From contig CAZJFS010000075.1 of NCBI GenBank assembly GCA_964545075.1, positions 1-19,760 on the forward strand: 19,760 bases of DNA. The letters are read 5' to 3'. The position numbers and the translations under genes were made by a program. The stretch comes from DAOPXV01 sp035352535. GTDB lineage: Bacteria; Muiribacteriota; UBA9980. The stretch's first letter is position 1. Each line of letters begins with the position of its first letter. Positions 7,823 through 15,718 of the stretch are shown here, piece after piece. The notes under the pieces are model-generated. The model saw nothing but the letters and a program-made list of their open reading frames with translations. It had not been told where the DNA came from and searched no databases.

Positions 7823-9298
7823 ATGATGAATGAAAGCAACTCACAAGCCGCGATTTTTTTTGACTATGACAATCAGAAGGTTGATCCGCGCATAATTTTT
7901 GACTATGCCGAAAGCTTCGGCTGGATCGTAAAGAAACGCGCATACGGCGACTGGGTTCGCGACGCAGTGCACAGAGCTGAAATGGCGGCTTATTATGTCG
8001 AACTTATCGACAGGCCGCGTTTCAATCTGAGCGATAAAAATGGAAACGATATTTCCATAACGGTAGACGCCATGGAGGTGGCTTTTTCCAAGCACAACAT
8101 AGGCGTTTTCGTTTTCGTGACGGGAGATGCCGATTTTATTCCACTGGTTTTAAAGCTTAAGGAATACGGAAAAACCGTCGTCATAATATCCTCTAAGAAT
8201 AACACTTCACTTATGCTCGCCAAAGTTTGCGACAGTTTCGTGTTTTATGAGAACCTTGTGAAGAGCGAGGAACCGCCTCCTCTCGATCACGGCGACTATT
8301 ATATGCTCCTTGCGAGGAAAGCTTATACCATTATTAAAAACCGCGGTCTGTTTCCTAACAAAAATAACATGGTTTCTATAATAAAGCATTTCGACCCGTC
8401 CTTTAAATTTGAAAAAACCGGATTTAAGAGCGTCGAAGCCATGATAAAGTCGATCGAAGCTACATGGAATAAAGATGCCGGACATGAGCCGGCGGCTATA
8501 ATCGAACCGGCGGCGGTCAACGGTTCCGAAGCGGGGACCAGGCTTGAGGCCAAGACCGTTGAAGAATCCCAGGGCGCTTCCAGACAGGCCAATCTCATTA
8601 ACTTTTTCATACAGCTTTTTGAAAAATACGACTTTTTTGATAAGGCTGTGCCGTTCAAAAAAGTGTGGGAAGTTTTCCATAAAATGTTCCCGAATTTTAA
8701 ATTCGATAAATACGACGCTCGTGATTTTAACCATGCGGTTAAAATAATCTGCGCCACGTCGAAATTCACTCTTATAAACAACAATCTTTCGTATTCGAGA
8801 CGATACCAGATCGAGCGCGGTCTCAGAAAAATGGGTATATACATTCAGCCCTCTCTGAAGCAATCTATAACCAAAACTTTTATTGATGTTTATTCCGGAT
8901 TTAAAGACGAATCGAAGCGCACGCTCAATTATCTGGCGCGCGAGGTTTATGACAAAAACAAACAAGTCTTCAGTAAGAGCGCCATCGCCAATATTTTTAC
9001 GGCGCTTAAATTCAGCGGAATATTCGAAGGCGTCGATTCTTCTTACATAACGTATTCCCAGCCCATGAAGATAAATTGTGAAATGACCGAGATCGAGCAG
9101 CGCCTTGATCTTTTATACCTGAAAAGGATCATTAAGATAGTTCCTATAACGCACGACGATTTTACGACTGCATCCGATTTTATATTTGGCGTTGAAACGA
9201 GAGCGGGCGATATTGAACGCATTCTTGATTCGCTTATAAAACTTAACGAGATAACAAAAGACGGAGAGCGCTACATATATATGGAACCGTCGGATTAA
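7823..9298 (+). CDS. NYN-domain (LabA/DUF88) putative ribonuclease with winged-helix modules
   Basis: A 491-residue cytoplasmic protein. Residues about 8-145 are a NYN (PIN-like) domain: FFDYDN with D14/D16, V-D82-A-M-E-V-A, and TGDADF with D102/D104, the acidic cluster that binds metal in this nuclease fold. Residues about 158-215 look like an OST-HTH/LOTUS winged helix (YYMLLARKAYTIIKNRG, then FKSVEAMIKSIE). Two further helical, probably winged-helix parts follow at about 255-335 and 345-488. Family knowledge suggests RNA binding and cleavage, but the target is unknown. The start is ATG 7823 (or 7826), 1 nt after the porin stop; there is no clear Shine-Dalgarno sequence, so translation is probably coupled to the porin gene. 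The isoprenoid genes follow after 34 nt. Confidence 0.78.
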   Translation: MMNESNSQAAIFFDYDNQKVDPRIIFDYAESFGWIVKKRAYGDWVRDAVHRAEMAAYYVELIDRPRFNLSDKNGNDISITVDAMEVAFSKHNIGVFVFVTGDADFIPLVLKLKEYGKTVVIISSKNNTSLMLAKVCDSFVFYENLVKSEEPPPLDHGDYYMLLARKAYTIIKNRGLFPNKNNMVSIIKHFDPSFKFEKTGFKSVEAMIKSIEATWNKDAGHEPAAIIEPAAVNGSEAGTRLEAKTVEESQGASRQANLINFFIQLFEKYDFFDKAVPFKKVWEVFHKMFPNFKFDKYDARDFNHAVKIICATSKFTLINNNLSYSRRYQIERGLRKMGIYIQPSLKQSITKTFIDVYSGFKDESKRTLNYLAREVYDKNKQVFSKSAIANIFTALKFSGIFEGVDSSYITYSQPMKINCEMTEIEQRLDLLYLKRIIKIVPITHDDFTTASDFIFGVETRAGDIERILDSLIKLNEITKDGERYIYMEPSD

Positions 9299-9321
9299 AA
9301 GAACCGGAGGGTTCGATCGAA

Positions 9322-9336
9322 GTGAAAACCAAATGA
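9322..9336 (+). CDS. Possible 4-codon leader peptide coupled to ispD
   Basis: GTG-AAA-ACC-AAA-TGA encodes MKTK and is preceded by GGAGG (9306-9310) at 11 nt. Its TGA overlaps the ATG of ispD in an ATGA junction. The same GGAGG is 22 nt from the ispD ATG, too far to serve it directly. Reinitiation after this mini-ORF would explain the odd spacing. It may also be chance. Confidence 0.25.
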   Translation: MKTK

Positions 9337-10118
9337 AAACCCACCCGGTTTTAAAAGAGGGTTCAATATACGCGATAATTGTAGCGGCGGGCCGCTCGTC
9401 CCGGATGGGCTCGAGGCTTCTGGGAAATAACAAAGTTTACGCCGATATAGGCGGAAAACCGGCTATCATTTATTCAATTGAAAAATTGGTTCGGGCTGTA
9501 ATTGGTCTAAAGGGACTGATCATTGTAGCTTCGCACGATGAGATCGATTTTTGCGGAAAAGTAATAAAAAAAACAGTTAAAGTTCTTTATAAAGAAGGTT
9601 TTGATCTCTTCATAGAAGTCGTTCCGGGCGGCGGAGAGCGTTTCGAGTCGGTCGTGAACGGACTCCGGGCGCTTCATGAAAAAGGCTGTGGGAAAAGCGA
9701 TATAGTTTTTATTCACGACGGAGCGCGTCCAAATTTTCCGCAGAATAAAATAAATGTAATGCTTTCAACGCTTATGGCGAAAAATCCTGGGATGAAGCGG
9801 ACCGAGGGGGTTACGCTGGCTCTTGGGAGCATCGATACGTTATGCAGGGCGGGCCGGGGTTTTGAAATTCAAGGATATGAAGAGCGCGCGGAGATATGGC
9901 GCGTTCAGACCCCTCAGCTTTTCAGATATGAGACCCTTTACGGGTGCGCGTTGAAAGTTCTTGAACGGGCCGAAAATGAAGAAAAGGTTAAATTTACCGA
10001 TGAAACATCACTTCTTTTCAGCTTTAATAAAAAATGCGTAATCGTGGAAGGAAGCGCTTCGAATATTAAGATAACTTCGCCCGACGACCTTGATTATATA
10101 CGCGGATTAATGAAGTGA
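9333..10118 (+). CDS. ispD: 2-C-methyl-D-erythritol 4-phosphate cytidylyltransferase (IspD)
   Basis: A 261-residue enzyme of the MEP pathway that transfers CMP from CTP to 2-C-methyl-D-erythritol 4-phosphate. Seen: the nucleotide-binding loop AIIVAAGRSSRMGS (14-27) with the conserved Lys at 34, HDGARP (128-133), RVQTPQLF, and FTDETSLL followed by G-S-A-S-N-I-K-I-T-S-P-D-D-L at the C-terminus. It is somewhat longer than the usual 230 residues because of insertions around the acidic loop near residues 85-125. Many homologues have HDAARP where this one has HDGARP. ATG 9333 is the only plausible start, and the SD is unusually far (see the leader peptide entry). It is second in the NYN-ispD-ispE-dxr-ispF run. 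Confidence 0.9.
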   Translation: MKTHPVLKEGSIYAIIVAAGRSSRMGSRLLGNNKVYADIGGKPAIIYSIEKLVRAVIGLKGLIIVASHDEIDFCGKVIKKTVKVLYKEGFDLFIEVVPGGGERFESVVNGLRALHEKGCGKSDIVFIHDGARPNFPQNKINVMLSTLMAKNPGMKRTEGVTLALGSIDTLCRAGRGFEIQGYEERAEIWRVQTPQLFRYETLYGCALKVLERAENEEKVKFTDETSLLFSFNKKCVIVEGSASNIKITSPDDLDYIRGLMK

Positions 10119-10206
10119 GCGACACCGAAGGGTTGATATCATAGCGATAATGTTTTAAAACGGCTCCAGGCGTATCTTGTGAAAATTAAAATTAGGAAGT
10201 TAAAAT
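10119..10206 (+). promoter_or_regulatory. Gap between ispD and ispE with a small palindrome
   Basis: An 88-nt spacer, the longest inside the isoprenoid run. It holds a perfect 10-bp palindrome GTTTTAAAAC (10152-10161) and the ispE ribosome-binding site AGGAAG (10194-10199). I see no terminator and no convincing -35/-10 pair. Confidence 0.4.
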
Positions 10207-11310
10207 ATGAGCAACGAAAATTTTCTTTTGAACAAACCATTAAAAATGAATTCGCACGCGAAAGTAAATTTTTTTCTGGACGTCATAAAAAAAATGCCGG
10301 ACGGTTATCATGAAATCGCTACGGTATTTAGCACGCTAGAACTTTCAGATACGCTGAGTTTTTACTTTACAAAAAACGAATATTCGGCGGATTATATATT
10401 AAAGCTTTTCAAGCTGGGTTTTAAAAAACCGGTGTCGGGTGTAGTAAACCTCCTGAACGAAAATGTTAAAGTCACAATGATATCGGATGACGATAACGAA
10501 AAGTGCTTCAGCGTTCCGCTCGATAATACCAACACTCTTTTGATAGCCGTCAAGAAATTTTTTTCATGCGTGCCGTTTAAAAAGCTTGAAGAATTGCACA
10601 ATCTATATATCGTTTTTCAAAAAAACATACCTGCCGGCGCCGGTCTCGCGGGAGGTTCCTCGAACGCCGCGTGCGCGATCCGCGCGTTGAATTATCTTCT
10701 GGGATATAATATGGAAAGCGAGCAGCTTAGAATGATAGCGTCCGCGACGGGCGCCGATGTAGCTTTTCTATTGGAAGGCGGGTGCGCCTATTGCGGGAAT
10801 GCTGGCGATCAGATCATATCTTTTTATGATCCGCCGGTGTATCCAATGGTGCTGGTCTATCCGAATTTTGAGGTTTCCTCGCGCGACGCTTATAATAACG
10901 TCGCGAATCATGTTAAATATAATCTTTCGGAATTAAGCGGCCAGGCGGAAGAAAAAGTACGTGATGCGGTGGGCAGGCGGATCGGGAATCTCGTTGAAGC
11001 GCTTGTTACCCCCAATTATGAAAAACTTTCAAAGTTTTTATATAACAAACTTGAGGAGCCGGTTTTCAATAGAAAACATCAGATTCGTGAATTGAAGGAC
11101 ACTTTAATTCAAATGGGATATCCGGTAACTATGATGAGCGGCTCCGGTTCGACCGTTTATACGCTTTTAGATCCGGGTGAAAGCGAGGAAAGCCTCGGCA
11201 TGCATCTTGAAAGAATACAGACGGAGATGCACAGGAAGTTTTCCAAAACGTATAAGGTCATACTTACCAGAACGCGAAAGGCTATCGGATGGGACAAAAT
11301 GTTGTTATAA
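10207..11310 (+). CDS. ispE: 4-diphosphocytidyl-2-C-methyl-D-erythritol kinase (IspE), enlarged
   Basis: A GHMP-family kinase that phosphorylates CDP-methylerythritol at the 2-hydroxyl using ATP. Seen: HAKVNFFLDVIKKMPDGYHE near the N-terminus (substrate-binding Lys19 and the D-G-Y-H motif), the Gly-rich ATP loop PAGAGLAGGSSNAA (142-155), GADVAFLLEGG with Asp184, and a C-terminal MMSGSGSTVYTL. At 367 residues it is longer than the usual 280-310; much of the excess lies between the first strands and the ATP loop (about residues 55-130). ATG 10207 has AGGAAG 7 nt upstream. The 3' end overlaps dxr by 22 nt, suggesting translational coupling. Confidence 0.9.
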   Translation: MSNENFLLNKPLKMNSHAKVNFFLDVIKKMPDGYHEIATVFSTLELSDTLSFYFTKNEYSADYILKLFKLGFKKPVSGVVNLLNENVKVTMISDDDNEKCFSVPLDNTNTLLIAVKKFFSCVPFKKLEELHNLYIVFQKNIPAGAGLAGGSSNAACAIRALNYLLGYNMESEQLRMIASATGADVAFLLEGGCAYCGNAGDQIISFYDPPVYPMVLVYPNFEVSSRDAYNNVANHVKYNLSELSGQAEEKVRDAVGRRIGNLVEALVTPNYEKLSKFLYNKLEEPVFNRKHQIRELKDTLIQMGYPVTMMSGSGSTVYTLLDPGESEESLGMHLERIQTEMHRKFSKTYKVILTRTRKAIGWDKMLL

Positions 11311-12470
11311 TCGGCTCTACCGGCTCTATAGGCCGTTCGACGCTTGACGTTATAAGACGCGATCCACGAAAATATAATGTTTTAGGGCTTACCTGTAATG
11401 CCAGTCTGAAAATTTTACTGGAACAGGCCGAAGAATTCCGGCCGTCTTTTGTTTCGGTTTATTCCGAGCTTCTGCGCGACGAACTTCGCTATGCGTTGAA
11501 AAAGCGCGGCATTGGAGATATCGCCGTCTATTCCGGCGAAGAAGGCAATATAAAGGCCGCGACACATAAAAAATCAGATATTGCGGTAATTTCAGTTGTC
11601 GGCGGCATAGGCCTTATGCCAACGCTTGCGGCTATCGATAAAAAAAAGAAGATATGCCTCGCTAATAAAGAAACTATAGTTTGCGGCGGTCAGATCGTTA
11701 TGGACGAGGCTAGAAAGAAGCGCGTCAGGATTATTCCAATCGACTCCGAGCATAGCGCCATATTTCAGCTTTTAGATGGCGTGGCCCCTGAAAAGCTCCG
11801 ACGTGTTATAATAACGGCATCGGGCGGACCGTTTCGTTCGCACACGAAAAAAATGCTCAAAAACGTTAAAGTCGAGGAAGCGCTGCGCCATCCGAACTGG
11901 AGCATGGGCGCGAAGATAACCGTCGATTCAGCGTCTCTCATGAATAAAGGGCTTGAAGTCATAGAAGCTATGTGGCTTTTTAGCCTTCCACTCGAAAAGA
12001 TCGATGTGATAATCCATCCGCAGTCGATAATTCACTCGATGGTCGAATTGAACGATGGAGCGGTATTCGCGCAGATGGGTTATCCCGACATGAGGATTCC
12101 CATTAACTATGCTCTTTCATATCCTGAACGAGCCGGCGTGGATTATATTAAAAGCTTTGATTTTCTTGAAATGAACAGGCTTACTTTTGAAAAGCCTGAT
12201 CTTGAAACGTTTCCGGCCTTGAAGTATGCCTATGAGGCCGCAAGGGTTGGAGGAACGCTTCCGACGGCTATGAACGCGGCGAATGAAGTGGCTGTCAGGG
12301 AATTTCTTCTTAAAAAAATCTCTTTTCCCGATATTTCGAAAATCGTGCGTCAGGTGATGGATCTTTTCACGAAAAAAAATATTGCTTCGCCTACAGTCGA
12401 GGATATAACAAAAATTGACGTTCGCGCTCGCGCGTCGGCTGAAAAGCTGGCTTCAAAAATAAAACTATAA
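11289..12470 (+). CDS. dxr: 1-deoxy-D-xylulose 5-phosphate reductoisomerase (Dxr/IspC)
   Basis: A 393-residue NADPH-dependent enzyme that makes 2-C-methyl-D-erythritol 4-phosphate, the first committed step of the MEP pathway. Seen: the NADPH loop GSTGSIGRSTLDVI (9-22), LANKETIVCGG, metal ligands in PIDSEHSAIFQLL (D152, E154) and E223 in MNKGLEVIEA, the substrate loop HPNWSMGAKITVDSASLMNK, HPQSIIHSMVE, and NAANEVAV near the C-terminus. Length is normal and all key residues are present. ATG 11289 lies inside the end of ispE, with AAAGG 7 nt upstream. The gene order places it between ispE and ispF. Confidence 0.95.
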   Translation: MGQNVVIIGSTGSIGRSTLDVIRRDPRKYNVLGLTCNASLKILLEQAEEFRPSFVSVYSELLRDELRYALKKRGIGDIAVYSGEEGNIKAATHKKSDIAVISVVGGIGLMPTLAAIDKKKKICLANKETIVCGGQIVMDEARKKRVRIIPIDSEHSAIFQLLDGVAPEKLRRVIITASGGPFRSHTKKMLKNVKVEEALRHPNWSMGAKITVDSASLMNKGLEVIEAMWLFSLPLEKIDVIIHPQSIIHSMVELNDGAVFAQMGYPDMRIPINYALSYPERAGVDYIKSFDFLEMNRLTFEKPDLETFPALKYAYEAARVGGTLPTAMNAANEVAVREFLLKKISFPDISKIVRQVMDLFTKKNIASPTVEDITKIDVRARASAEKLASKIKL

Positions 12471-12486
12471 GGAGGCGGGCCTGTAA

Positions 12487-12975
12487 ATGAATGTAGCCGA
12501 TATAAGAACCGGAATAGGTTATGACGTGCATAAAATTGTAAAAGGGCGTAAGCTCGTGCTTTGCGGAGTTGAAATCCCATGTGAATTCGGTCTTGACGGC
12601 CATTCCGACGCCGACGTGATGATACATGCGCTTATGGACTCGATGCTTGGCGCGGCCGGACTTTTCGATATAGGCTATTATTTTCCAAATACGGATAATA
12701 ATTTTAAAAATATTTCAAGCATTCGGCTTCTTGAAAAGGTGCGCGGCCTTCTTTCGGATAATGGCTACAAGGTCATGAATACCGATCTGGTGTTGATCTC
12801 GGAACGGCCCAGGATAATTTCGCATGTGCCGGCTATGAAAAAAAATGTGGCTTCCGCGCTTGGCATCGAAGATTCACGCATTGGAATAAAGGCCACGACT
12901 AATGAAAAAATGGGCTTTCTGGGTCGCGGTGAAGGCATGGCAGCGCTCGCGACAAGCCTTTTATACAGCTTATAA
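12487..12975 (+). CDS. ispF: 2-C-methyl-D-erythritol 2,4-cyclodiphosphate synthase (IspF)
   Basis: A 162-residue zinc enzyme, trimeric in its family, that cyclises the IspE product with loss of CMP. Seen: GIGYDVHK with Zn ligands D13 and H15, GLDGHSDADVMIHALMDS with the third ligand H47, GLFDIGYYFPNTD, and the CDP-binding TTNEKMGFLGRGEGMAALA at the end. Length is normal. The start ATG 12487 follows a strong GGAGG (12471-12475) at 11 nt and lies 16 nt after dxr. It is the last gene of the isoprenoid run. Confidence 0.95.
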   Translation: MNVADIRTGIGYDVHKIVKGRKLVLCGVEIPCEFGLDGHSDADVMIHALMDSMLGAAGLFDIGYYFPNTDNNFKNISSIRLLEKVRGLLSDNGYKVMNTDLVLISERPRIISHVPAMKKNVASALGIEDSRIGIKATTNEKMGFLGRGEGMAALATSLLYSL

Positions 12976-13266
12976 TATTCTTTTTCAGGCGAGCGGATCA
13001 CGCTCTTCACGCAAATTTCATGTTTTGAAATTTCGGATATTTTTCCGGATAATCGGATGATCTTCCGAAGCTTAGACTCCATTTTATGACTGTAAGCGAC
13101 CGCGTACAGAAAATTACAACACTTAAAATTTCAATAAAATTAACCTGTTTCAACTCCGTTTTATTTTTGTGAATAAACGTGAAATAATGGCATGAAATTT
13201 GTTGTTTAAAATAAAGCGAATTATTATTCAAATCATTTATAGTAATTATATATTAAAGGAGAAAAA
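12976..13266 (+). other. Non-coding gap with two hairpins, between ispF and the peptidase gene
   Basis: A 291-nt stretch with no supported gene. It holds a 5-bp hairpin GAGCG/CGCTC (12991-13005) with no T-run after it, an 8-bp hairpin AAATTTCA/TGAAATTT (13013-13033, 5-nt loop), then three CGGAT copies at 13034-13067. The rest is AT-rich. Neither hairpin is a clear terminator. A 74-residue minus-strand ORF here starts with TTG and has no ribosome-binding site. Confidence 0.5.
13199..13227 (+). promoter_or_regulatory. Weak candidate promoter for the peptidase lipoprotein
   Basis: TTGTTG (13199-13204) and TATTAT (13222-13227) are separated by 17 nt, about 40 nt upstream of the ATG at 13267. The -35 matches only TTG; the region is AT-rich, so chance matches are likely. 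Confidence 0.25.
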
Positions 13267-15360
13267 ATGAATAAAAGATTGTTTCTTGCTTTTTTTCTGA
13301 TGATTTCGCTTATGTTATGCGGATGTTCCGGCGGCGGTTCGGATAGTCTAACCTCTTCGACTGATGCGCTTTCTTTAACTGATGAATCCGCCGTAGGGGG
13401 GATAGACGATGTCAATGACGCCATAAAATTGAAATCCGCGGCATGGACGGCCGCGGAAAATCAGGTAACAGCTAATTTTAATACGCCTTATTCATCCGAG
13501 TCGGATTTTCTTGGATGCTCTCCTGAAACCGGGAGCGGCAATGCGCCCGGAAAAGCCCCGGCAGCCGATAATGTCGCGCTTCCGTCGAGTCTTGACTGGA
13601 GGTCGAAATCGGGTTTTAATTATATCACGGCGGTCAGGACCCAGGGAAATTATCCTACCTGCGTCGCTTTTTCAACCATAGGAGCGCTTGAATCGCAGGA
13701 AAAAATATTTGCCGATCAGCCATCGGCTACGCCCGATTATTCGGAACTGGATCTTTTTTATAATGGCGGCGGAGATTTCAAAAGGGGCTGGACCATTTCT
13801 TCCGCGATGAGGGTGCTTTTAAATCGCGGCGTTACCGGTGAATCCGACGCGCCATACAGTTTCGCGCCTTCGTTTAAACTTTTAACGACTACCGCTAAGT
13901 ATAAAAAGATAACTAATTATTTTTCAGTGACTGGCCGTGACGCTATGAAGCGCGCGATCATGAGCGGTCCTATAGCCGCAGCCATGGATATATATCAGGA
14001 TTTCATGTATTATTCGGGAGGAATTTATCAGACCGTTAAAGGCAGGAATCTGGGCGGCCATTCGGTGCTTATCGTCGGCTGGAACGATTCCGACGAGTGC
14101 TGGGTAGTTAAGAACAACTGGGGCGAATCATGGGGTCAAAAAGGCTTCTTTATGATAAAATACGGACAGTGCAGAATAGACGATTATACCGCTTATGGCC
14201 TTGAGGTTGACGGTTCGGCTCCGGTCGCGCAAACGACGGCCGACACAACGGGCGTGCAAATTTCCGCCGTTCCGTCGGGCATTGAAACTACGATTGTTAC
14301 CGATAACGTTATAGAATTGAAATGGTCGCCCGCGGCTAACGCGGAAGGCTATTATATTTATCTGAACGGAAAGCTTTCGGGACGCACTTTCGACGCTTCA
14401 TACAGGCTGTGCGGCCTGACTCAAAACACTACTTACGAGATCCAGCTTTCCTCATTTAATAAAACTCGGGTTGAAAGCCGGAAATCGCAAGTTCTGGCCG
14501 TGGTGACGAAAACGGCCATTCCAAAACTCGTTTCGCCTTCCAATATTTATCTGATCGCGGCATATGAAACGGAATTACTGGTCGGCTGGAGCGCGGTTGA
14601 AGGGGTCGATGGCTATAACGTTTATACGGACGGAAGTCTTGAGGTGAAAATTAACGGAGCGGTTTCATGCAGGCTGATATCGCTCGTATCCAACAGGGCT
14701 TATTTTATACAGGTCACTTCCGTTAAGGACGGATTGGAGAGCAGAAGAGCGTCGGCTAAAATTTTTAAAACGCTGGCTTCGCCTCCGCCGCCGGTTCCAT
14801 CTTCGCTTGAAGTCGCTCTCGAAGCAACGAGCGAGATCGACATAAAATGGATTCCATCGACGGGAGCCACGAGTTATAAGATATATCTTGACGATCATTT
14901 TTATGGCGAAGAAACCGCCAACTCGTGTGCCGTAAAATATCTGCGCCCGAATTCAACATATGGCATCAGCGTGTCCGCGTGCAAAGGAAATAACGAAAGC
15001 GCAAGGTCAGCAGTTGTTTCGGCGAAAACTCTTTGGGTGCCGATAAAGCCGTGTGTCACGAGATTTCGTGGGACGATAAGCCCGAAGACGTCGGTCGCGA
15101 CCATCAGCTATGACCTTATAGATGAGGACAGTTCTACCGTCAGCGTTAAATTGAAATATTCGATCGATGACGGCGTTAATTACATAGACGCCGTTTCCAT
15201 TACCGGCGATCTCGGGGATATTGCGCCCGGCCGGAATAAAAAAATAACCTGGAATCTTAAAAATGATGTCGTATCGAGTGAAAAAATAAGATTTAAAATG
15301 GTTCTGGCGGACGACTACTATAATCTTGACGCGGTTAAGGGATATGTGTATTTATATTAA
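13267..15360 (+). CDS. Lipoprotein papain-family (C1) cysteine peptidase with fibronectin-III-like repeats
   Basis: A 697-residue exported protein. The signal peptide ends in a lipobox L-C-G-C with acylated Cys20. The catalytic domain (about 105-315) begins LPSSLDWRS and contains the oxyanion Gln126 and nucleophile Cys132 in TQGNYPTCVAFS, His265 in GGHSVLIVGWN, and Asn283 in VKNNWGESWG, so the C1 catalytic residues are all present. Two positions are unusual: the Trp that normally follows the nucleophile is Val133, and the paired Cys of the C-G-S-C motif is absent. About three fibronectin-III-like modules follow (near 329-405, 420-500, 510-590), then a beta domain at 595-697. AAAGGAG (13255-13261) is 5 nt before the ATG. 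It probably acts at the cell surface on proteins; the substrate is unknown. Confidence 0.85.
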   Translation: MNKRLFLAFFLMISLMLCGCSGGGSDSLTSSTDALSLTDESAVGGIDDVNDAIKLKSAAWTAAENQVTANFNTPYSSESDFLGCSPETGSGNAPGKAPAADNVALPSSLDWRSKSGFNYITAVRTQGNYPTCVAFSTIGALESQEKIFADQPSATPDYSELDLFYNGGGDFKRGWTISSAMRVLLNRGVTGESDAPYSFAPSFKLLTTTAKYKKITNYFSVTGRDAMKRAIMSGPIAAAMDIYQDFMYYSGGIYQTVKGRNLGGHSVLIVGWNDSDECWVVKNNWGESWGQKGFFMIKYGQCRIDDYTAYGLEVDGSAPVAQTTADTTGVQISAVPSGIETTIVTDNVIELKWSPAANAEGYYIYLNGKLSGRTFDASYRLCGLTQNTTYEIQLSSFNKTRVESRKSQVLAVVTKTAIPKLVSPSNIYLIAAYETELLVGWSAVEGVDGYNVYTDGSLEVKINGAVSCRLISLVSNRAYFIQVTSVKDGLESRRASAKIFKTLASPPPPVPSSLEVALEATSEIDIKWIPSTGATSYKIYLDDHFYGEETANSCAVKYLRPNSTYGISVSACKGNNESARSAVVSAKTLWVPIKPCVTRFRGTISPKTSVATISYDLIDEDSSTVSVKLKYSIDDGVNYIDAVSITGDLGDIAPGRNKKITWNLKNDVVSSEKIRFKMVLADDYYNLDAVKGYVYLY

Positions 15361-15414
15361 CCCATTGCGAATTTAAACGGTTGCGAGTTTTTACGCGCGG
15401 CCGCTGATATATGT

Positions 15415-15461
15415 TTTAAAAACGGTTGTAAGTCCTGCTTATAACCGTTTTTAAATTTTTT
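15415..15461 (+). terminator. Strong intrinsic terminator after the peptidase gene
   Basis: An 18-bp stem (15415-15432 with 15438-15455), Watson-Crick except for one G-U pair, closes on a 5-nt loop TCCTG and is followed by a six-T run (15456-15461). It lies 54 nt after the peptidase stop. The left arm is preceded by an imperfect copy of itself (15372-15387). Confidence 0.85.
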
Positions 15462-15514
15462 CGTTTATACGATTTCGCTCCTTCCTGCCTTCGCCGCCGG
15501 CCATTTATTTCCTG

Positions 15515-15543
15515 TTGCAATTTATCTGATAATTTGATAAAAT
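15515..15543 (+). promoter_or_regulatory. Candidate sigma-70 type promoter, distal
   Basis: TTGCAA (15515-15520), 17-nt spacer, TAAAAT (15538-15543). This is the same arrangement as at 1032-1060. It lies just downstream of the terminator and would give a leader of about 250 nt before the decarboxylase. Confidence 0.45.
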
Positions 15544-15620
15544 AACATTTTCGGGGCGCGAGTCGGTCTCCGCTCTTTATGTAATTTGATTATTGAGTAT
15601 CTCCGCCGCGCAATATGCAT

Positions 15621-15657
15621 GCCGGCGTCAAATTTTGTGGTGACGCGGAACCGGTTC
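15621..15657 (+). promoter_or_regulatory. Hairpin plus perfect palindrome in the leader
   Basis: GCGTCA (15625-15630) pairs with TGACGC (15641-15646) across a 10-nt loop. It is followed directly by the 10-bp perfect palindrome GAACCGGTTC (15648-15657). The palindrome could be a repressor operator, or the set could be folded RNA. Confidence 0.4.
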
Positions 15658-15687
15658 ACCATTTGTATAGCTTGAAAAAAGCCTGTT

Positions 15688-15718
15688 TTGAAAGTTTTTT
15701 ATAAAAATATTATATGAT
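15688..15718 (+). promoter_or_regulatory. Candidate promoter, proximal
   Basis: TTGAAA (15688-15693) with TATATG (15711-15716, 17-nt spacer) or TATGAT (15713-15718, 19-nt spacer). A start here would give a leader of about 75 nt and would cut off most of the left arm of the stem at 15717-15727, so it and the folded-leader model exclude each other. Confidence 0.35.

Noticed and set aside
8207..8965. 252-residue ORF on the minus strand
   Set aside because: It lies wholly inside the NYN gene, has no ribosome-binding site and no recognisable domain; the opposing frame has clear family motifs.
12991..13033. Hairpins after ispF as a terminator
   Set aside because: The first stem has only 5 bp and the second is AT-rich; neither is followed by a T-run.
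13007..13231. 74-residue minus-strand ORF between ispF and the peptidase gene
   Set aside because: TTG start without a ribosome-binding site, overlaps hairpins, and the composition looks like translated AT-rich spacer.
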